A stretch of 14,792 bases of DNA from CBFGTJ01 sp965651815 (GCA_965651815.1 CBFGTJ010000066.1:1-14792); one strand, 5' to 3'. Numbered from the stretch's first letter, positions 1-7,855 are shown. Notes: generated by a model from the letters alone, not told the origin. Numbers and translations are program-made.

Positions 1-511
1 CGCCGAGCCCGTCGTAGTGGCGGTCGCCGACCATCACGCACTCGCCCGGGTCGGGGCGGCCGAGCCCGTCGAGCGCCCGGTCGATGACGCGGGTCTTGGT
101 CGTCGCGGTGCCGTCCATGGACGCGGCGCCCACGGCCTCGAAGTGCCCGCGCAGGCCGAAGTGCTCGAGCATCACGTGCGTCGGGCCCTCGGCCTTCGAG
201 GTGGCGGTCGCCAGGCGGTGCCCGCTGCGGGCGAGCGCCTCGATCAGCTCCGCCATCCCGGGGTACAGCTCCGCCTGGTACGCACCCCACTCCAGGTAGC
301 GCTCCCGGTAGTGCAGGACCGCGTCGTCGGCGCGCTCCTCGGGCACGCCGGCCTCGACCAGCATCTCCCTCAGCGGAGGGCCGACGTTGGACGCCAGCAC
401 CTCACGTGGCGGCACGGGCAGGCCGAGCGCTGCGAACGCGTGCTCCATGCAGCCGACGATGCCCGCTTCGGAGTCCCACACCGTCCCATCGAGGTCGAAC
501 AGCACGATCAC
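1..511 (-). CDS. HAD-superfamily hydrolase, phosphoglycolate phosphatase-like (C-terminus cut by window edge)
   Basis: The gene enters from the left edge, so only about the first 170 residues are visible. They carry the HAD phosphatase motifs in order: motif I FDLDGT with both catalytic aspartates near residues 6-8, motif II in TATSK, the motif III lysine in TTKTR, and motif IV in VGDRHYDG. A helical cap lies between motifs I and II, as in the phosphoglycolate phosphatase and beta-phosphoglucomutase branch. Enzymes of this family remove phosphate from small metabolites in the cytoplasm; the substrate cannot be told from sequence. I chose the GTG at 511 because it sits just before the motif I strand and no other in-frame start is seen close upstream. 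No clear Shine-Dalgarno sequence is visible. The gene diverges from serS across an 86 bp gap. The missing part should be only some 40-50 residues. Confidence 0.88.
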   Translation of the reverse strand, partial: MIVLFDLDGTVWDSEAGIVGCMEHAFAALGLPVPPREVLASNVGPPLREMLVEAGVPEERADDAVLHYRERYLEWGAYQAELYPGMAELIEALARSGHRLATATSKAEGPTHVMLEHFGLRGHFEAVGAASMDGTATTKTRVIDRALDGLGRPDPGECVMVGDRHYDGLG

Positions 512-584
512 GGCAGCGAGGATCGCCGCTGCGCGACGGGAGCGCCAACCGCGGCGCGGGTTCGGGGAGGCCGCCGGCGGCGGG

Positions 585-590
585 TAGCCT
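585..590 (+). promoter_or_regulatory. Probable -10 element of a leaderless serS promoter
   Basis: TAGCCT fits the actinobacterial TANNNT -10 pattern and ends seven bases before the serS ATG at 598. That spacing would place the transcription start at or next to the A of the ATG. No Shine-Dalgarno sequence precedes the ATG, which fits a leaderless mRNA. A -35 element is not obvious; TTCGGG at 561-566 is a weak candidate. Confidence 0.4.
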
Positions 591-597
591 CCGCGCC

Positions 598-1878
598 ATG
601 CTGGACGTCCGAGCGATCCGCAACGACCCGGACGCCGTGAAGGCGTCGCTCGCCCGCCGCGGCGAGGACACCTCCGTGGTGGACGAGGTGCACCGGCTCG
701 ACGCCGAGCTCCGCTCCCTGTCGGGCCGGCGCGACCAGCTGCGCGCCGAGATCCGGGTGATCTCGAACGAGGTCGGCGCCCTCCACCGCGAGCAGCGACG
801 GGAGGAGGCCGAGGAGCTCCAGGCCCAGAGCCGGGCGCTCGGCGCGGAGGAGAAGGAGCTCGACGAGCGTGCGGACGAGGTCGCGGCACAGCTGCGCGAG
901 CTGTTGCTGCGCATCCCGAACCTGCCCGCGGACGACAGCCCGGACGGCGCCGGCGAGGAGGACAACGTCGTGCTGCGCGTCGAGCAGTACGACGAGTCCC
1001 GCTACGAGGAGCACCAGCGCGTGCCGCACTGGGTGATCGGGGAGGAGCTGGGCATCCTCGACGTCGAGCGGGCCGTGAAGATGTCCGGCTCGATGTTCGT
1101 GATGTACCGCGGGCAGGGGGCGCGGCTGGTGCGTGCGCTCGTGCAGTTCGCGCTCGACCGCAGCGCCGACCTCTACGAGGAGGTCCGGCCTCCGACGCTC
1201 GTGCGGACCGAGACGATGGTCGCCACCGGCCACCTCCCGAAGTTCGTCGACGAGGCGTACCACGTCGAGCGCGACGACCTCTGGGCGATCCCCACCGCCG
1301 AGGTGCCGCTCACCTCGCTCGCACGCGACGAGATCCTGCCCGAGTCGGAGCTGCCCCGTCGCTTCTGCGCGCACACCAGCTGCTTCCGGCGCGAGGCCGG
1401 CTCCGCGGGGAAGGACACCCGGGGGCTGCTGCGGGTCCACGAGTTCGACAAGGTCGAGATCCTCGCCTACTGCACACCCGACCAGGCGGCGGAGGTGCAC
1501 GCCGAGCTGCTCGCCCGCGCCGAGGCGAACGTCCGCGACCTGGGGCTGGCCTACCGCATCGTCGACCTGTGCACCGGGGACCTCGGCAACAGCGCCGCCC
1601 GGACCTTCGACATCGAGGTGTACGCCCCCGGCGCCGACCAGTGGCTGGAGGTCAGCTCCGTGTCGTGGTTCAGCGACTACCAGGCACGGCGGGCCAACCT
1701 CCGCTACCGGCCCGAGGGCGGCCGCGGGACCGAGGTGCTCCACACACTGAACGGCTCCGCGCTCGCGGTGCCGAGGGTGTGGGCCGCGCTCGTCGAGACG
1801 TACCGGCAGCCCGACGGCACCGTGGCGGTGCCGGAGCCGCTGCAGCCGTACCTCGGCGGGGCCACCCGCATCGGCTGA
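598..1878 (+). CDS. serS: Seryl-tRNA synthetase
   Basis: A complete class II aminoacyl-tRNA synthetase of 426 residues, the usual length for bacterial SerRS. It charges tRNA-Ser (and tRNA-Sec where present) with serine in the cytoplasm. Residues 1-110 begin MLDVRAIRND and form the charged antiparallel coiled-coil arm that grips the long variable arm of tRNA-Ser. The catalytic domain shows the TAE motif at 233-235, motif 2 with CFRREAGSAGKDTRG at 262-276 followed by HEFDKVE, and motif 3 beginning near LHTLNGSALAVPR at 381-393. The start is the ATG at 598, which gives the canonical N-terminus; a longer reading frame upstream has no family match. There is no Shine-Dalgarno sequence, and a TANNNT box seven bases upstream suggests leaderless transcription. 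The last six codons are copied in tandem downstream. Confidence 0.97.
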   Translation: MLDVRAIRNDPDAVKASLARRGEDTSVVDEVHRLDAELRSLSGRRDQLRAEIRVISNEVGALHREQRREEAEELQAQSRALGAEEKELDERADEVAAQLRELLLRIPNLPADDSPDGAGEEDNVVLRVEQYDESRYEEHQRVPHWVIGEELGILDVERAVKMSGSMFVMYRGQGARLVRALVQFALDRSADLYEEVRPPTLVRTETMVATGHLPKFVDEAYHVERDDLWAIPTAEVPLTSLARDEILPESELPRRFCAHTSCFRREAGSAGKDTRGLLRVHEFDKVEILAYCTPDQAAEVHAELLARAEANVRDLGLAYRIVDLCTGDLGNSAARTFDIEVYAPGADQWLEVSSVSWFSDYQARRANLRYRPEGGRGTEVLHTLNGSALAVPRVWAALVETYRQPDGTVAVPEPLQPYLGGATRIG

Positions 1879-1914
1879 GCCACCCGGATGGGCTGAGCCA
1901 CCCGGATGGGCTGA
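1861..1914 (+). repeat. 18-bp tandem repeat, three copies, starting in the last serS codons
   Basis: The unit GCCACCCGGATGGGCTGA occurs at 1879-1896 and again, identical, at 1897-1914. A version with two mismatches at 1861-1878 is the last six codons of serS including the stop (Ala-Thr-Arg-Ile-Gly-stop). Because 18 is a multiple of three, each extra copy keeps the frame and ends in its own TGA. Confidence 0.9.
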
Positions 1915-1962
1915 GCGCGCCGACCGGACGCGCCGGCGGTCACCGGAGCCGACCCGGATCGC

Positions 1963-3084
1963 TCAGGGCACCAGGCGTCCCAGCCACGCCTCGCTCGTCA
2001 GCCAGACGAGCCCGGCGCAGCTCAGCACGCCGACCGCGACCTGCTGCCACCGCCGCTCCGCCCACTGGGCCAGGGCGACGACGAAGGGCACCACGACCAG
2101 CCCGTACCGCCCGAGCGAATCGGTGACCTGCGCGGAGAGGAGCACCACCAGCGAGGCCCCGGCGTACGCGAGCCACGACAGGGGCTGCCGGCGGCGCACC
2201 GCGACCACCGCCAGTCCGACCAACAGCGCCATGAACCCGAGGTTGTAGACGTCCCGGAAGTCGCCCTTCAGCGCCTCGCCGACCGGTTCGAGCACCCGGG
2301 TGAGGGGGTCCTGGAAGCCGCCCCGGATCTCCTGCTGGATCCGCACCGGCTCCCACCAGTCGCCGGTCGACGCGGCGATCCACGCCATGGCGGCGACCAG
2401 GCCGAGCACCGGCCCCACCAGGCCGACGACCACCTCGACCGGCCTCGGTCGGGGCCGCTGCCGGAGCAGCTCCACCGCGATGGCCACGACCACCAGCCCG
2501 CCGACCGGCCGGACCATCGCCGCGAACGCGCCGATCGCACCGGCGGCCACGAACGAGCGCCGCTGCAGCGCCAGGAGGACGCCGCACACCGCGACCAGCG
2601 CGAGCCCCTCGGAGTACGCGAACACGAGCGAGAACGCCGAGGGGAACACCGCGACCATCCACGCCGCCCGACGCGCGCACGGTCGGTCGCCCAGGGCCTC
2701 GACCACGAGCCGCCACAGCAGCACCGCCCCGGCGAGCGCCGCGAGGTTGTTCACGACCACGAGGGCGACGTCCTCCCGCCCGCCGACCAGCGGCGCGAGC
2801 ACCCTTCCGAGCCCGGGGTAGACGGGGAAGAACCGCGACGAGCCGTCGACGCTCCCGTACCACTGCTCCGCGAGGACCCGGTACCAGGTGCCGTCCCAGG
2901 TCACGAGGCCCTCGCGGAGGTGCTGGTCGCCACGTGGCGTGTCGAGCACGTCGAGCATCCCGTGGGCGAGGAGGTGCCCCGCCGTGACGCAGACCCGCGC
3001 GAGGACCCAGCCGGCGAGGGCGGCGAGCACGCCCTCGCGCCAGCGGGGGGCGGCCCGCTCGTCCGCCCCCTCCGCCCGGCTCAC
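1963..3084 (-). CDS. Polytopic membrane glycosyltransferase, PIG-V (GPI mannosyltransferase 2)-like GT-C family
   Basis: A 373-residue, very hydrophobic protein with many predicted membrane helices. After a short arginine-rich cytoplasmic N-terminus and one helix comes TWDGTWYRVLAEQWYG, the family's first external loop with its conserved Trp-Asp pair. Then follow FFPVYPGLGRVLAPLVG and FPSAFSLVFAYSEGLAL, both characteristic of bacterial PIG-V-like mannosyltransferases. Such enzymes transfer mannose or another sugar from a polyprenyl-phosphate carrier on the outer face of the membrane. The start is a GTG at 3084 that overlaps the stop of the upstream gene (GTGA, 4 bp), implying translational coupling. 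It is the last gene of a three-gene glycosyltransferase run and ends convergently with serS. Donor and acceptor are unknown; the family call is firm, the sugar is not. Confidence 0.82.
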   Translation of the reverse strand: MSRAEGADERAAPRWREGVLAALAGWVLARVCVTAGHLLAHGMLDVLDTPRGDQHLREGLVTWDGTWYRVLAEQWYGSVDGSSRFFPVYPGLGRVLAPLVGGREDVALVVVNNLAALAGAVLLWRLVVEALGDRPCARRAAWMVAVFPSAFSLVFAYSEGLALVAVCGVLLALQRRSFVAAGAIGAFAAMVRPVGGLVVVAIAVELLRQRPRPRPVEVVVGLVGPVLGLVAAMAWIAASTGDWWEPVRIQQEIRGGFQDPLTRVLEPVGEALKGDFRDVYNLGFMALLVGLAVVAVRRRQPLSWLAYAGASLVVLLSAQVTDSLGRYGLVVVPFVVALAQWAERRWQQVAVGVLSCAGLVWLTSEAWLGRLVP

Positions 3085-4751
3085 GCCGGCGGGCGCAGCG
3101 CCCACAGGTTGGCGACCTCGTCGTGGCGGTCGTCGTCGCGCTCGACGAGCACGGTCACCTCGCGGCCGGCGGCGAGCAGGTTGAACACCTGCTCGCACCG
3201 GCCCTCGAAGGTCCGGTAGGTGAACGCCGCGACGACGTACACCGTCGTGTCGCCCGAGGTGCGCTCCTCGAGCGCCGCCACGAACTCCGCGGGGTCGGAC
3301 GACTCGTTGCGCTCCCCGTAGTCGACCCAGTCGACGAACCGGGGGTCGCCGCCGCTCGGGTAGGGGACGACCTCCGGCGGGTCCTCCAGCTCCCGTTCGA
3401 GCTGCCGGTGGGTGGCGACGCCCAGCTGGTCGGGGCACGCCACCACCACCGCGTCGCCACCGTGGGCGGCGAGGTCCGCGGCGATCTGCTCCGCGACGAC
3501 GTCGGTCTGGGACCGCTCGAAGCGCACGACCGAGATGCTGCCCCAGGTGCACGCGGCGACGATCGCCGCGAGCACCGCGGCGGCCACGAGCGGACGGCGC
3601 AGCACCGCGACGCCGGCGGCGACGCACAGGACGAACAGTGGGAAGACCACCGCCGCGTACCGGCTGGAGAACGTGTTGCCCGACACGTACGCGGTCAGCC
3701 AGCCGATCGCCATCGTCGCGGTGCCCACCACCACCTCCGGACGCACCCGCGCCGCGACGGGGTCGCCGAGCACCGTGCGCCCGTCCCGGCCGAGGACCGC
3801 GACCGCCGCGAGCCCCGCCAGCGCCGCGAGGAGGTACGACAGCAGCTGGGCGATGCCGAAGCGGGCACCCGCGAAGTCGACGAGCGTGATGACCGCGACC
3901 GAAGCGGGCCCGAAGCGCTCGCCCCACGGCGTGCCCGTGTGCTGCGCCTGGTACAGGAGGTCGGGCAGCCACGGCAGGAACAGGACGCCGCCCGCGGCGA
4001 GCGCGGCCAGGAGCGCGACCGCGCCGGCCCGCCGGGGCGCGTCGGGCGCGCGCCAGACCCTCCACAGGGCGAGCAGCCCGACCGCGGCGAGGAACCACAT
4101 CGACCAGTAGTGGGTCCACAGCAGCGTCGCGGCCACGAGCGCCGCGCCGGCCGCCCGCGGCGCCAACCCCCGCGCGGTGCTGCCGAGCCTGCCCGACAGC
4201 AGGTCGTCGGCCAGGAGGTAGCCGCCGGTGACCAGCAGGATCACCAGCGAGTACATCCGCAGCTCCGCCGCGTAGCGGATGCCGAACGGCATCACCGCGG
4301 CGATGGCGAGCGCGGCCAGGCCCGTGCGGCGCGCCCCCAGGCCCTCCGCCCCCGCGCGGGACGCGAGGCGCCGACCGGCGAGGTAGGTGAGCGGCAGCGA
4401 CAGCATCGAGCACACGCCCGGCAGCGCACGCAGCCACCAGTCGGAGCGACCGCCGATCGACGCCCAGAGGTGGGTGAGCACGTAGAACAGCGGCGGGTGC
4501 CCGTCCCGTCGCAGCGCCTCGGGGATCTCGCCGATCGGCAGGTCCGCGATGTTGGCGGTGAGCGCCTCGTCCAGCCACATCCCGGACCGGGGGAGGAAGC
4601 GGAGCACCGTGCCGACGGCGACGGCGACCGCGGTGACCCCGAGGAGGATGCGGTCGGGCTCCGGGCCTTGGTCCTGGCGGGCGGTCGACCCGGCGTGTGA
4701 GGTGTGCATCGGCGTCGGGTTGGTGCTCGTGGTGACGGGTTCGGTCGGCAC
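3081..4751 (-). CDS. Membrane glycosyltransferase of the GT-C fold (GT39/GT83-like, ArnT/PMT-type)
   Basis: A protein of about 556 residues with a short polar N-terminus, some 10-12 hydrophobic segments and a soluble C-terminal domain of about 150 residues. The first external loop reads MWLDEALTANIADLPIGEI and is followed by DGHPPLFYVLTHLW. This is the acidic WxDE loop and the His-Pro-Pro-Leu motif of bacterial dolichyl-phosphate-mannose-type and ArnT-like transferases. A sugar or aminosugar from a lipid-phosphate donor is probably transferred outside the membrane. The C-terminal domain (VVVACPDQLGV onward) resembles the extracytoplasmic tail of such enzymes. The GTG at 4751 leaves a 20 bp gap to the upstream GT4 stop; the ATG at 4709 (14 residues shorter) is an equal alternative, and neither has a strong ribosome-binding site. 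It overlaps the PIG-V-like gene by 4 bp. Confidence 0.82.
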   Translation of the reverse strand: MPTEPVTTSTNPTPMHTSHAGSTARQDQGPEPDRILLGVTAVAVAVGTVLRFLPRSGMWLDEALTANIADLPIGEIPEALRRDGHPPLFYVLTHLWASIGGRSDWWLRALPGVCSMLSLPLTYLAGRRLASRAGAEGLGARRTGLAALAIAAVMPFGIRYAAELRMYSLVILLVTGGYLLADDLLSGRLGSTARGLAPRAAGAALVAATLLWTHYWSMWFLAAVGLLALWRVWRAPDAPRRAGAVALLAALAAGGVLFLPWLPDLLYQAQHTGTPWGERFGPASVAVITLVDFAGARFGIAQLLSYLLAALAGLAAVAVLGRDGRTVLGDPVAARVRPEVVVGTATMAIGWLTAYVSGNTFSSRYAAVVFPLFVLCVAAGVAVLRRPLVAAAVLAAIVAACTWGSISVVRFERSQTDVVAEQIAADLAAHGGDAVVVACPDQLGVATHRQLERELEDPPEVVPYPSGGDPRFVDWVDYGERNESSDPAEFVAALEERTSGDTTVYVVAAFTYRTFEGRCEQVFNLLAAGREVTVLVERDDDRHDEVANLWALRPPA

Positions 4752-4771
4752 GGGCCGACGACCGGCCGAGA

Positions 4772-6091
4772 CTACCGGTCGCCCGGTCGCGTCCCGGTGA
4801 CCAGCTCCCGCACCTGCTCGGCGACCACTGCGGTCGTCTCCGCCCACGTGGGGGTCCGGTGCGCGGCCGCGGCCCGCTCGCGCGCCGCGTGGTGCTCGGG
4901 GTCCTCGAGGTGGCGGGCGACGAGGCGGACCAGCCCGTCCAGGTCGTCGGGGTCGAAGAGCTCCGCTGCGCCGCCCGCCGCCTCGGGTTGGGCGCCACCC
5001 GTCGAGGCGAGGGTCGCCCGTCCGCGTGCGAGGGCCTCTCGCACCGGGACCCCGAGCCCCTCGTACCTCGACGGCGCGACGCACAGGAACGCGTGCTGGT
5101 AGAGCCACTCGAGCTCCTCGTCGTGCACGCCCCCGAGCCACAGGAGGCGCCGGTCCCGCTCCGGGTGGCGGCGGAGCCGGGCGACGAGGCGATCCACCAT
5201 CCACCCCTCCTTGCCCACCAGCACCAGCCCGAGGTCCGGGTGCCGGGGCAGCAGCCGCTCGAACGCATCGAGCACCAGCTCCTGGTTCTTGCGGGGCTCG
5301 AGGGTGCCGACCACGAGCAGGAACCGCTCCATGCCGTCGGGCAGCGGCACCGGCCGCGGGTCGCGCACCTCGAGGTCGCCGCCCAGCGGCACCACCACCG
5401 GTTCGACGGTCGTGCCGGACCGGGCGGCGACGTCCCGCAGCTCCGAGGCGGTGTGCTGCGAGTTGGTGAGGAACCGCTCGGTGTGGCGCAGGTGGGCCTC
5501 GATCCAGTCGCGGTAGACCGACCGGTGCAGGGGCGTGAACCACTCGGGGTGCACGACCGGCATCACGTCGTGCACGAACGCCATCGTGTGCACCCCGCGG
5601 CCGCGCAGCTCCGGCAGCAGCTCGGACCGCGGCGTCGGGTCGTACCAGGACCCCTCGATGTCGAGGAACACCGCGCCGGGTGGCGGGCGGTACTCGAGCT
5701 CCGGGTGCAACGGCCGGGCGGGACGGCGGCGGGCCCGCCACCGCGCGAGCGCGACCCGGGCGCGCACCCGGGGGGGTTGGGCGCCGCCGGGGGGGGCGTT
5801 GGGGGCCTGCGGGCCGTGGTCGGCCGCGGGGGGGCCGGCCCGCCCCCCGGCCGGGTGCGTCGCGAGGCGCCGCGCCTCTTCGTCGGTGAGCCGGCGCATC
5901 GGTCGGCCGGGCGCCGCGGTCACCACCGGGACCACGTCGATGCCGGGCTCCTGCGAGAGGCCGGCGACGACCTCGCGCACGACGCGCTGGATGCCGGTGG
6001 TGAAGTCGATCCCGAGCGTGTCGGTGACCTCGACCACGACGGTGGCGTCCCCCGGGCTCACCGGGGGACGACCTCCGGACCAGCTGCACAT
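4772..6091 (-). CDS. Glycosyltransferase family 4 (GT-B fold)
   Basis: A 439-residue GT4-type enzyme that transfers a sugar from a nucleotide donor in the cytoplasm. The N-terminal acceptor domain contains the strand VVVEVTDTLGIDFTTGIQRV and HDVMPVVHPEWF. The C-terminal donor domain has VGTLEPRKNQELVLDAFERL, LVLVGKEGW and the retaining-enzyme E-x7-E motif inside APSRYEGLGVPVREALARG. It looks like the first gene of an envelope-glycan operon with the two GT-C genes downstream. The ATG at 6091 has only GGGA as ribosome-binding site; a GTG at 6061, preceded by GGAGG at a spacing of about 10, would remove ten residues and is nearly as good. Around residues 75-120 the protein is a low-complexity Pro/Ala/Gly/Arg stretch coded by long G or C runs, so a sequencing frameshift or slippage there cannot be excluded. 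Confidence 0.88.
   Translation of the reverse strand: MCSWSGGRPPVSPGDATVVVEVTDTLGIDFTTGIQRVVREVVAGLSQEPGIDVVPVVTAAPGRPMRRLTDEEARRLATHPAGGRAGPPAADHGPQAPNAPPGGAQPPRVRARVALARWRARRRPARPLHPELEYRPPPGAVFLDIEGSWYDPTPRSELLPELRGRGVHTMAFVHDVMPVVHPEWFTPLHRSVYRDWIEAHLRHTERFLTNSQHTASELRDVAARSGTTVEPVVVPLGGDLEVRDPRPVPLPDGMERFLLVVGTLEPRKNQELVLDAFERLLPRHPDLGLVLVGKEGWMVDRLVARLRRHPERDRRLLWLGGVHDEELEWLYQHAFLCVAPSRYEGLGVPVREALARGRATLASTGGAQPEAAGGAAELFDPDDLDGLVRLVARHLEDPEHHAARERAAAAHRTPTWAETTAVVAEQVRELVTGTRPGDR
5770..5834 (+). other. G-run cluster with G-quadruplex potential, inside the GT4 gene
   Basis: On the plus strand there are runs of 7 G (5770-5776), 3 G (5779-5781), 8 G (5789-5796), 5 G (5801-5805), 3 G (5811-5813) and 7 G (5828-5834). 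The first five runs are separated by gaps of 2, 7, 4 and 5 bases, which satisfies the usual four-run quadruplex pattern with a run to spare. The gene is on the minus strand, so the G-rich strand is its template strand. Confidence 0.7.
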
Positions 6092-6146
6092 GGTGTTCCC
6101 GTACGTTCCATCGGCAGGGATCCGGTCGGGGGTGAGGATTCGGCGG

Positions 6147-7355
6147 TCAGCGCGTCAGGATGACCGACGAGCCGTGCCCGAACAGTCCCTGGTTGGCGCT
6201 GATGCCGACGGTCGCACCCTCCGCCTGGCGGCCCGTCGCCTCGCCGCGCAGCTGCCAGGTGAGCTCGCACACCTGCGCGAGTGCCTGGGCCGGCACCGCC
6301 TCGCCGAAGCAGGCGAGCCCCCCGGAGGGGTTCACCGGCAGCCGTCCGCCGAGGGTCGTGACCCCGTCGCGCAGCAGCTTCTCCGCCTCCCCCGGGCCGC
6401 AGAACCCGAGGTCCTCGTACCAGTCCAGCTCGAGCGCGGTCGACAGGTCGTAGACCTCGGCCACGTCGACGTCCTCCGGCCCGAGGCCGCTCTCGCGGTA
6501 GGCGGCGTCGCCGATCGCCTGCTTGAACGTGCGCTCCGGCGCCGGGAGGCCGGCCGCGGAGTCCGTCGAGAAGTTCGGCAGCTCCAGCACCGTGTTGGGG
6601 AACGTCGGCGTCACCGTCGAGATCGCGGCCACCCGCACGAGCGGCCGCCCCGTCCCCTCGGCCGAGGCGAGGTGGCGGCGCGCGTAGTCCATCGACGCGA
6701 GCACCACGGCGGCGCCGCCGTCGGAGGTCGCGCAGATGTCGAGCAGACGGAGCGGGCTGGCCACCACCGGCGACGCGGCGACGTCCTCCGCGGTGACCGC
6801 CTTGCGGTAGCGGGCGTTCGGGTTCGCGAGGCCGTGGCGCGCGTTCTTCACCTTCACCTGGGCGAAGTCCTCGGGCGTCGCCCCGTGCAGGTCGATGCGC
6901 CGCCGGGCCCACATCGCGAAGTAGCTCGGATTGGTGGCGCCGAGGAGGCGGAACCGCAGCCAGTCGGGGTCGTCGGTGCGCTCGCCCGCGTTGGGCTTGA
7001 GGAACCCCTTGGGCGTCGTGTCGGCACCGACGACGAGCGCGACGTCGCACAGGCCGGCGAGGATCCGCTGCCGGGCCGCCTCGAGCGCCATCGCGCCCGA
7101 GGCGCACGCGCCGTACGCGCTGGTCACGGGGATGCCGGTCCACCCGAGCGCCTGGGCGAAGGTCGCCCCGGCGACGTAGCCGGGGTAGCCGTTGCGCACG
7201 GTGTCGGCGCCCGCGACGAACCCGACGTCGCGCCAGTCGACCGCCGCGTCGTCGAGCGCCGCCCGCGCGGCCGCCACGCCGTACTCGACGAAGTTCCGTC
7301 CCCACTTGCCCCAGGGGTGCATGCCCACCCCCAGGACGGCGACCTGGTCCACCAT
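6147..7355 (-). CDS. Thiolase-family protein, lipid-transfer-protein (Ltp/SCP2-thiolase-like) type
   Basis: A 402-residue thiolase-fold protein. The N-terminal half contains SAYGACASGAMALEAARQ with a cysteine (C84) at the nucleophile position. The C-terminal half contains VAEVYDLSTALELDWYEDLGF near 298-318, and NPSGG followed by LACFGEAVPAQALAQV near 342-360, then ANQGLFGHGSSVI. Biosynthetic and degradative thiolases have Gly-His-Pro where this protein has Gly-Glu-Ala, and His where it has Tyr in VYDLS. Mycobacterial Ltp2, a retro-aldolase of steroid side-chain degradation that works with a DUF35 partner, also shows Tyr-Asp and Gly-Glu-Ala there as far as I recall its sequence. A carbon-carbon lyase role on an acyl-CoA is therefore plausible, but not shown. 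The ATG at 7355 has AAGGGAG six bases upstream and shares one base with the stop of the OB-fold gene, suggesting a complex. Confidence 0.88.
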   Translation of the reverse strand: MVDQVAVLGVGMHPWGKWGRNFVEYGVAAARAALDDAAVDWRDVGFVAGADTVRNGYPGYVAGATFAQALGWTGIPVTSAYGACASGAMALEAARQRILAGLCDVALVVGADTTPKGFLKPNAGERTDDPDWLRFRLLGATNPSYFAMWARRRIDLHGATPEDFAQVKVKNARHGLANPNARYRKAVTAEDVAASPVVASPLRLLDICATSDGGAAVVLASMDYARRHLASAEGTGRPLVRVAAISTVTPTFPNTVLELPNFSTDSAAGLPAPERTFKQAIGDAAYRESGLGPEDVDVAEVYDLSTALELDWYEDLGFCGPGEAEKLLRDGVTTLGGRLPVNPSGGLACFGEAVPAQALAQVCELTWQLRGEATGRQAEGATVGISANQGLFGHGSSVILTR

Positions 7356-7834
7356 CACGCGCTCCCTTCGGCCGGTCGCCACTTCCACACGACGTACTCG
7401 TGCTCGTCGTCGACGTTGAGCGTGTCGAGCACGAGCTCCATCTCCATGCCGACCCGCAGGTCGTCGACCGTCACGCCGGCGACCACCTGGCCGAGCACCA
7501 CCATGCGCTCCCGCTCGAGCTCGACCGCCGCGAGGCACACCGGCTCGTACGGGTCGGTGGCGGGCACGAACGGCTCGGGCGGCTGGTACCTCGCGTCGGT
7601 GTAGGACCACAGCGTGCCGCGGTCCGACAGCTGGACCTCCTCGAGCTCCGCGTCGGCGAAGCCCGGGGCGCGGGACATGACCCGCTCCGGCGGGAAGAAG
7701 TACGTGCCGCTGCCGGTGCAGCGCGTCCCGATCAGCGGGTAGCCGGTCAGCCCCGACCCGTCGGCGGGGATGGGCACGTCGTCGGGCGGCATGGCGAACC
7801 AGCCCTCGACGACGGGTACTCGCGTTCTGGCCAT
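7355..7834 (-). CDS. OB-fold (DUF35-like) acyl-CoA-associated protein with degenerate zinc ribbon
   Basis: A 159-residue protein matching the DUF35 layout: an N-terminal extension, a rubredoxin-like zinc ribbon and a C-terminal OB fold. The ribbon segment reads LIGTRCTGSGTYFFPPERV around residues 34-52. The family normally has four cysteines in two C-x2-C pairs; only C39 remains, so zinc is probably not bound. The OB fold runs from GTLWSYTDARY through EPVCLAAVELERERMVVLGQV to VGMEMELVLDTL. In known pairs, DUF35 proteins bind the CoA substrate and partner a thiolase-like enzyme (for example ChsH2 with Ltp2). Here the stop TGA overlaps the thiolase ATG by one base. I chose the ATG at 7834, which has AGAGG five bases upstream, over the GTG at 7840, whose ribosome-binding site would be too close. 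Confidence 0.84.
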   Translation of the reverse strand: MARTRVPVVEGWFAMPPDDVPIPADGSGLTGYPLIGTRCTGSGTYFFPPERVMSRAPGFADAELEEVQLSDRGTLWSYTDARYQPPEPFVPATDPYEPVCLAAVELERERMVVLGQVVAGVTVDDLRVGMEMELVLDTLNVDDEHEYVVWKWRPAEGSA

Positions 7835-7855
7835 CGGCACCTCTGCGATCGTGAT

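Noticed and set aside
1963..5268. An 1100-codon minus-strand open frame spanning several glycosyltransferase genes
   Set aside because: Only its last 373 codons (PIG-V-like) read as a protein; the upstream part is Arg/Pro/Gly-rich out-of-frame sequence over the GT-C and GT4 genes, as expected in high-GC DNA.
3081..6089. A 1000-codon minus-strand open frame that could suggest a GT4-GT-C fusion
   Set aside because: The part upstream of 4751 is in the wrong frame for the clear GT4 motifs; the GT4 gene ends in a TAG at 4772-4774 and the GT-C gene starts after it.
5535..7604. A 689-codon plus-strand open frame opposite the GT4, thiolase and OB-fold genes
   Set aside because: Its composition is Arg/Gly/His-rich with no motif, and it lies antisense to well-supported genes.
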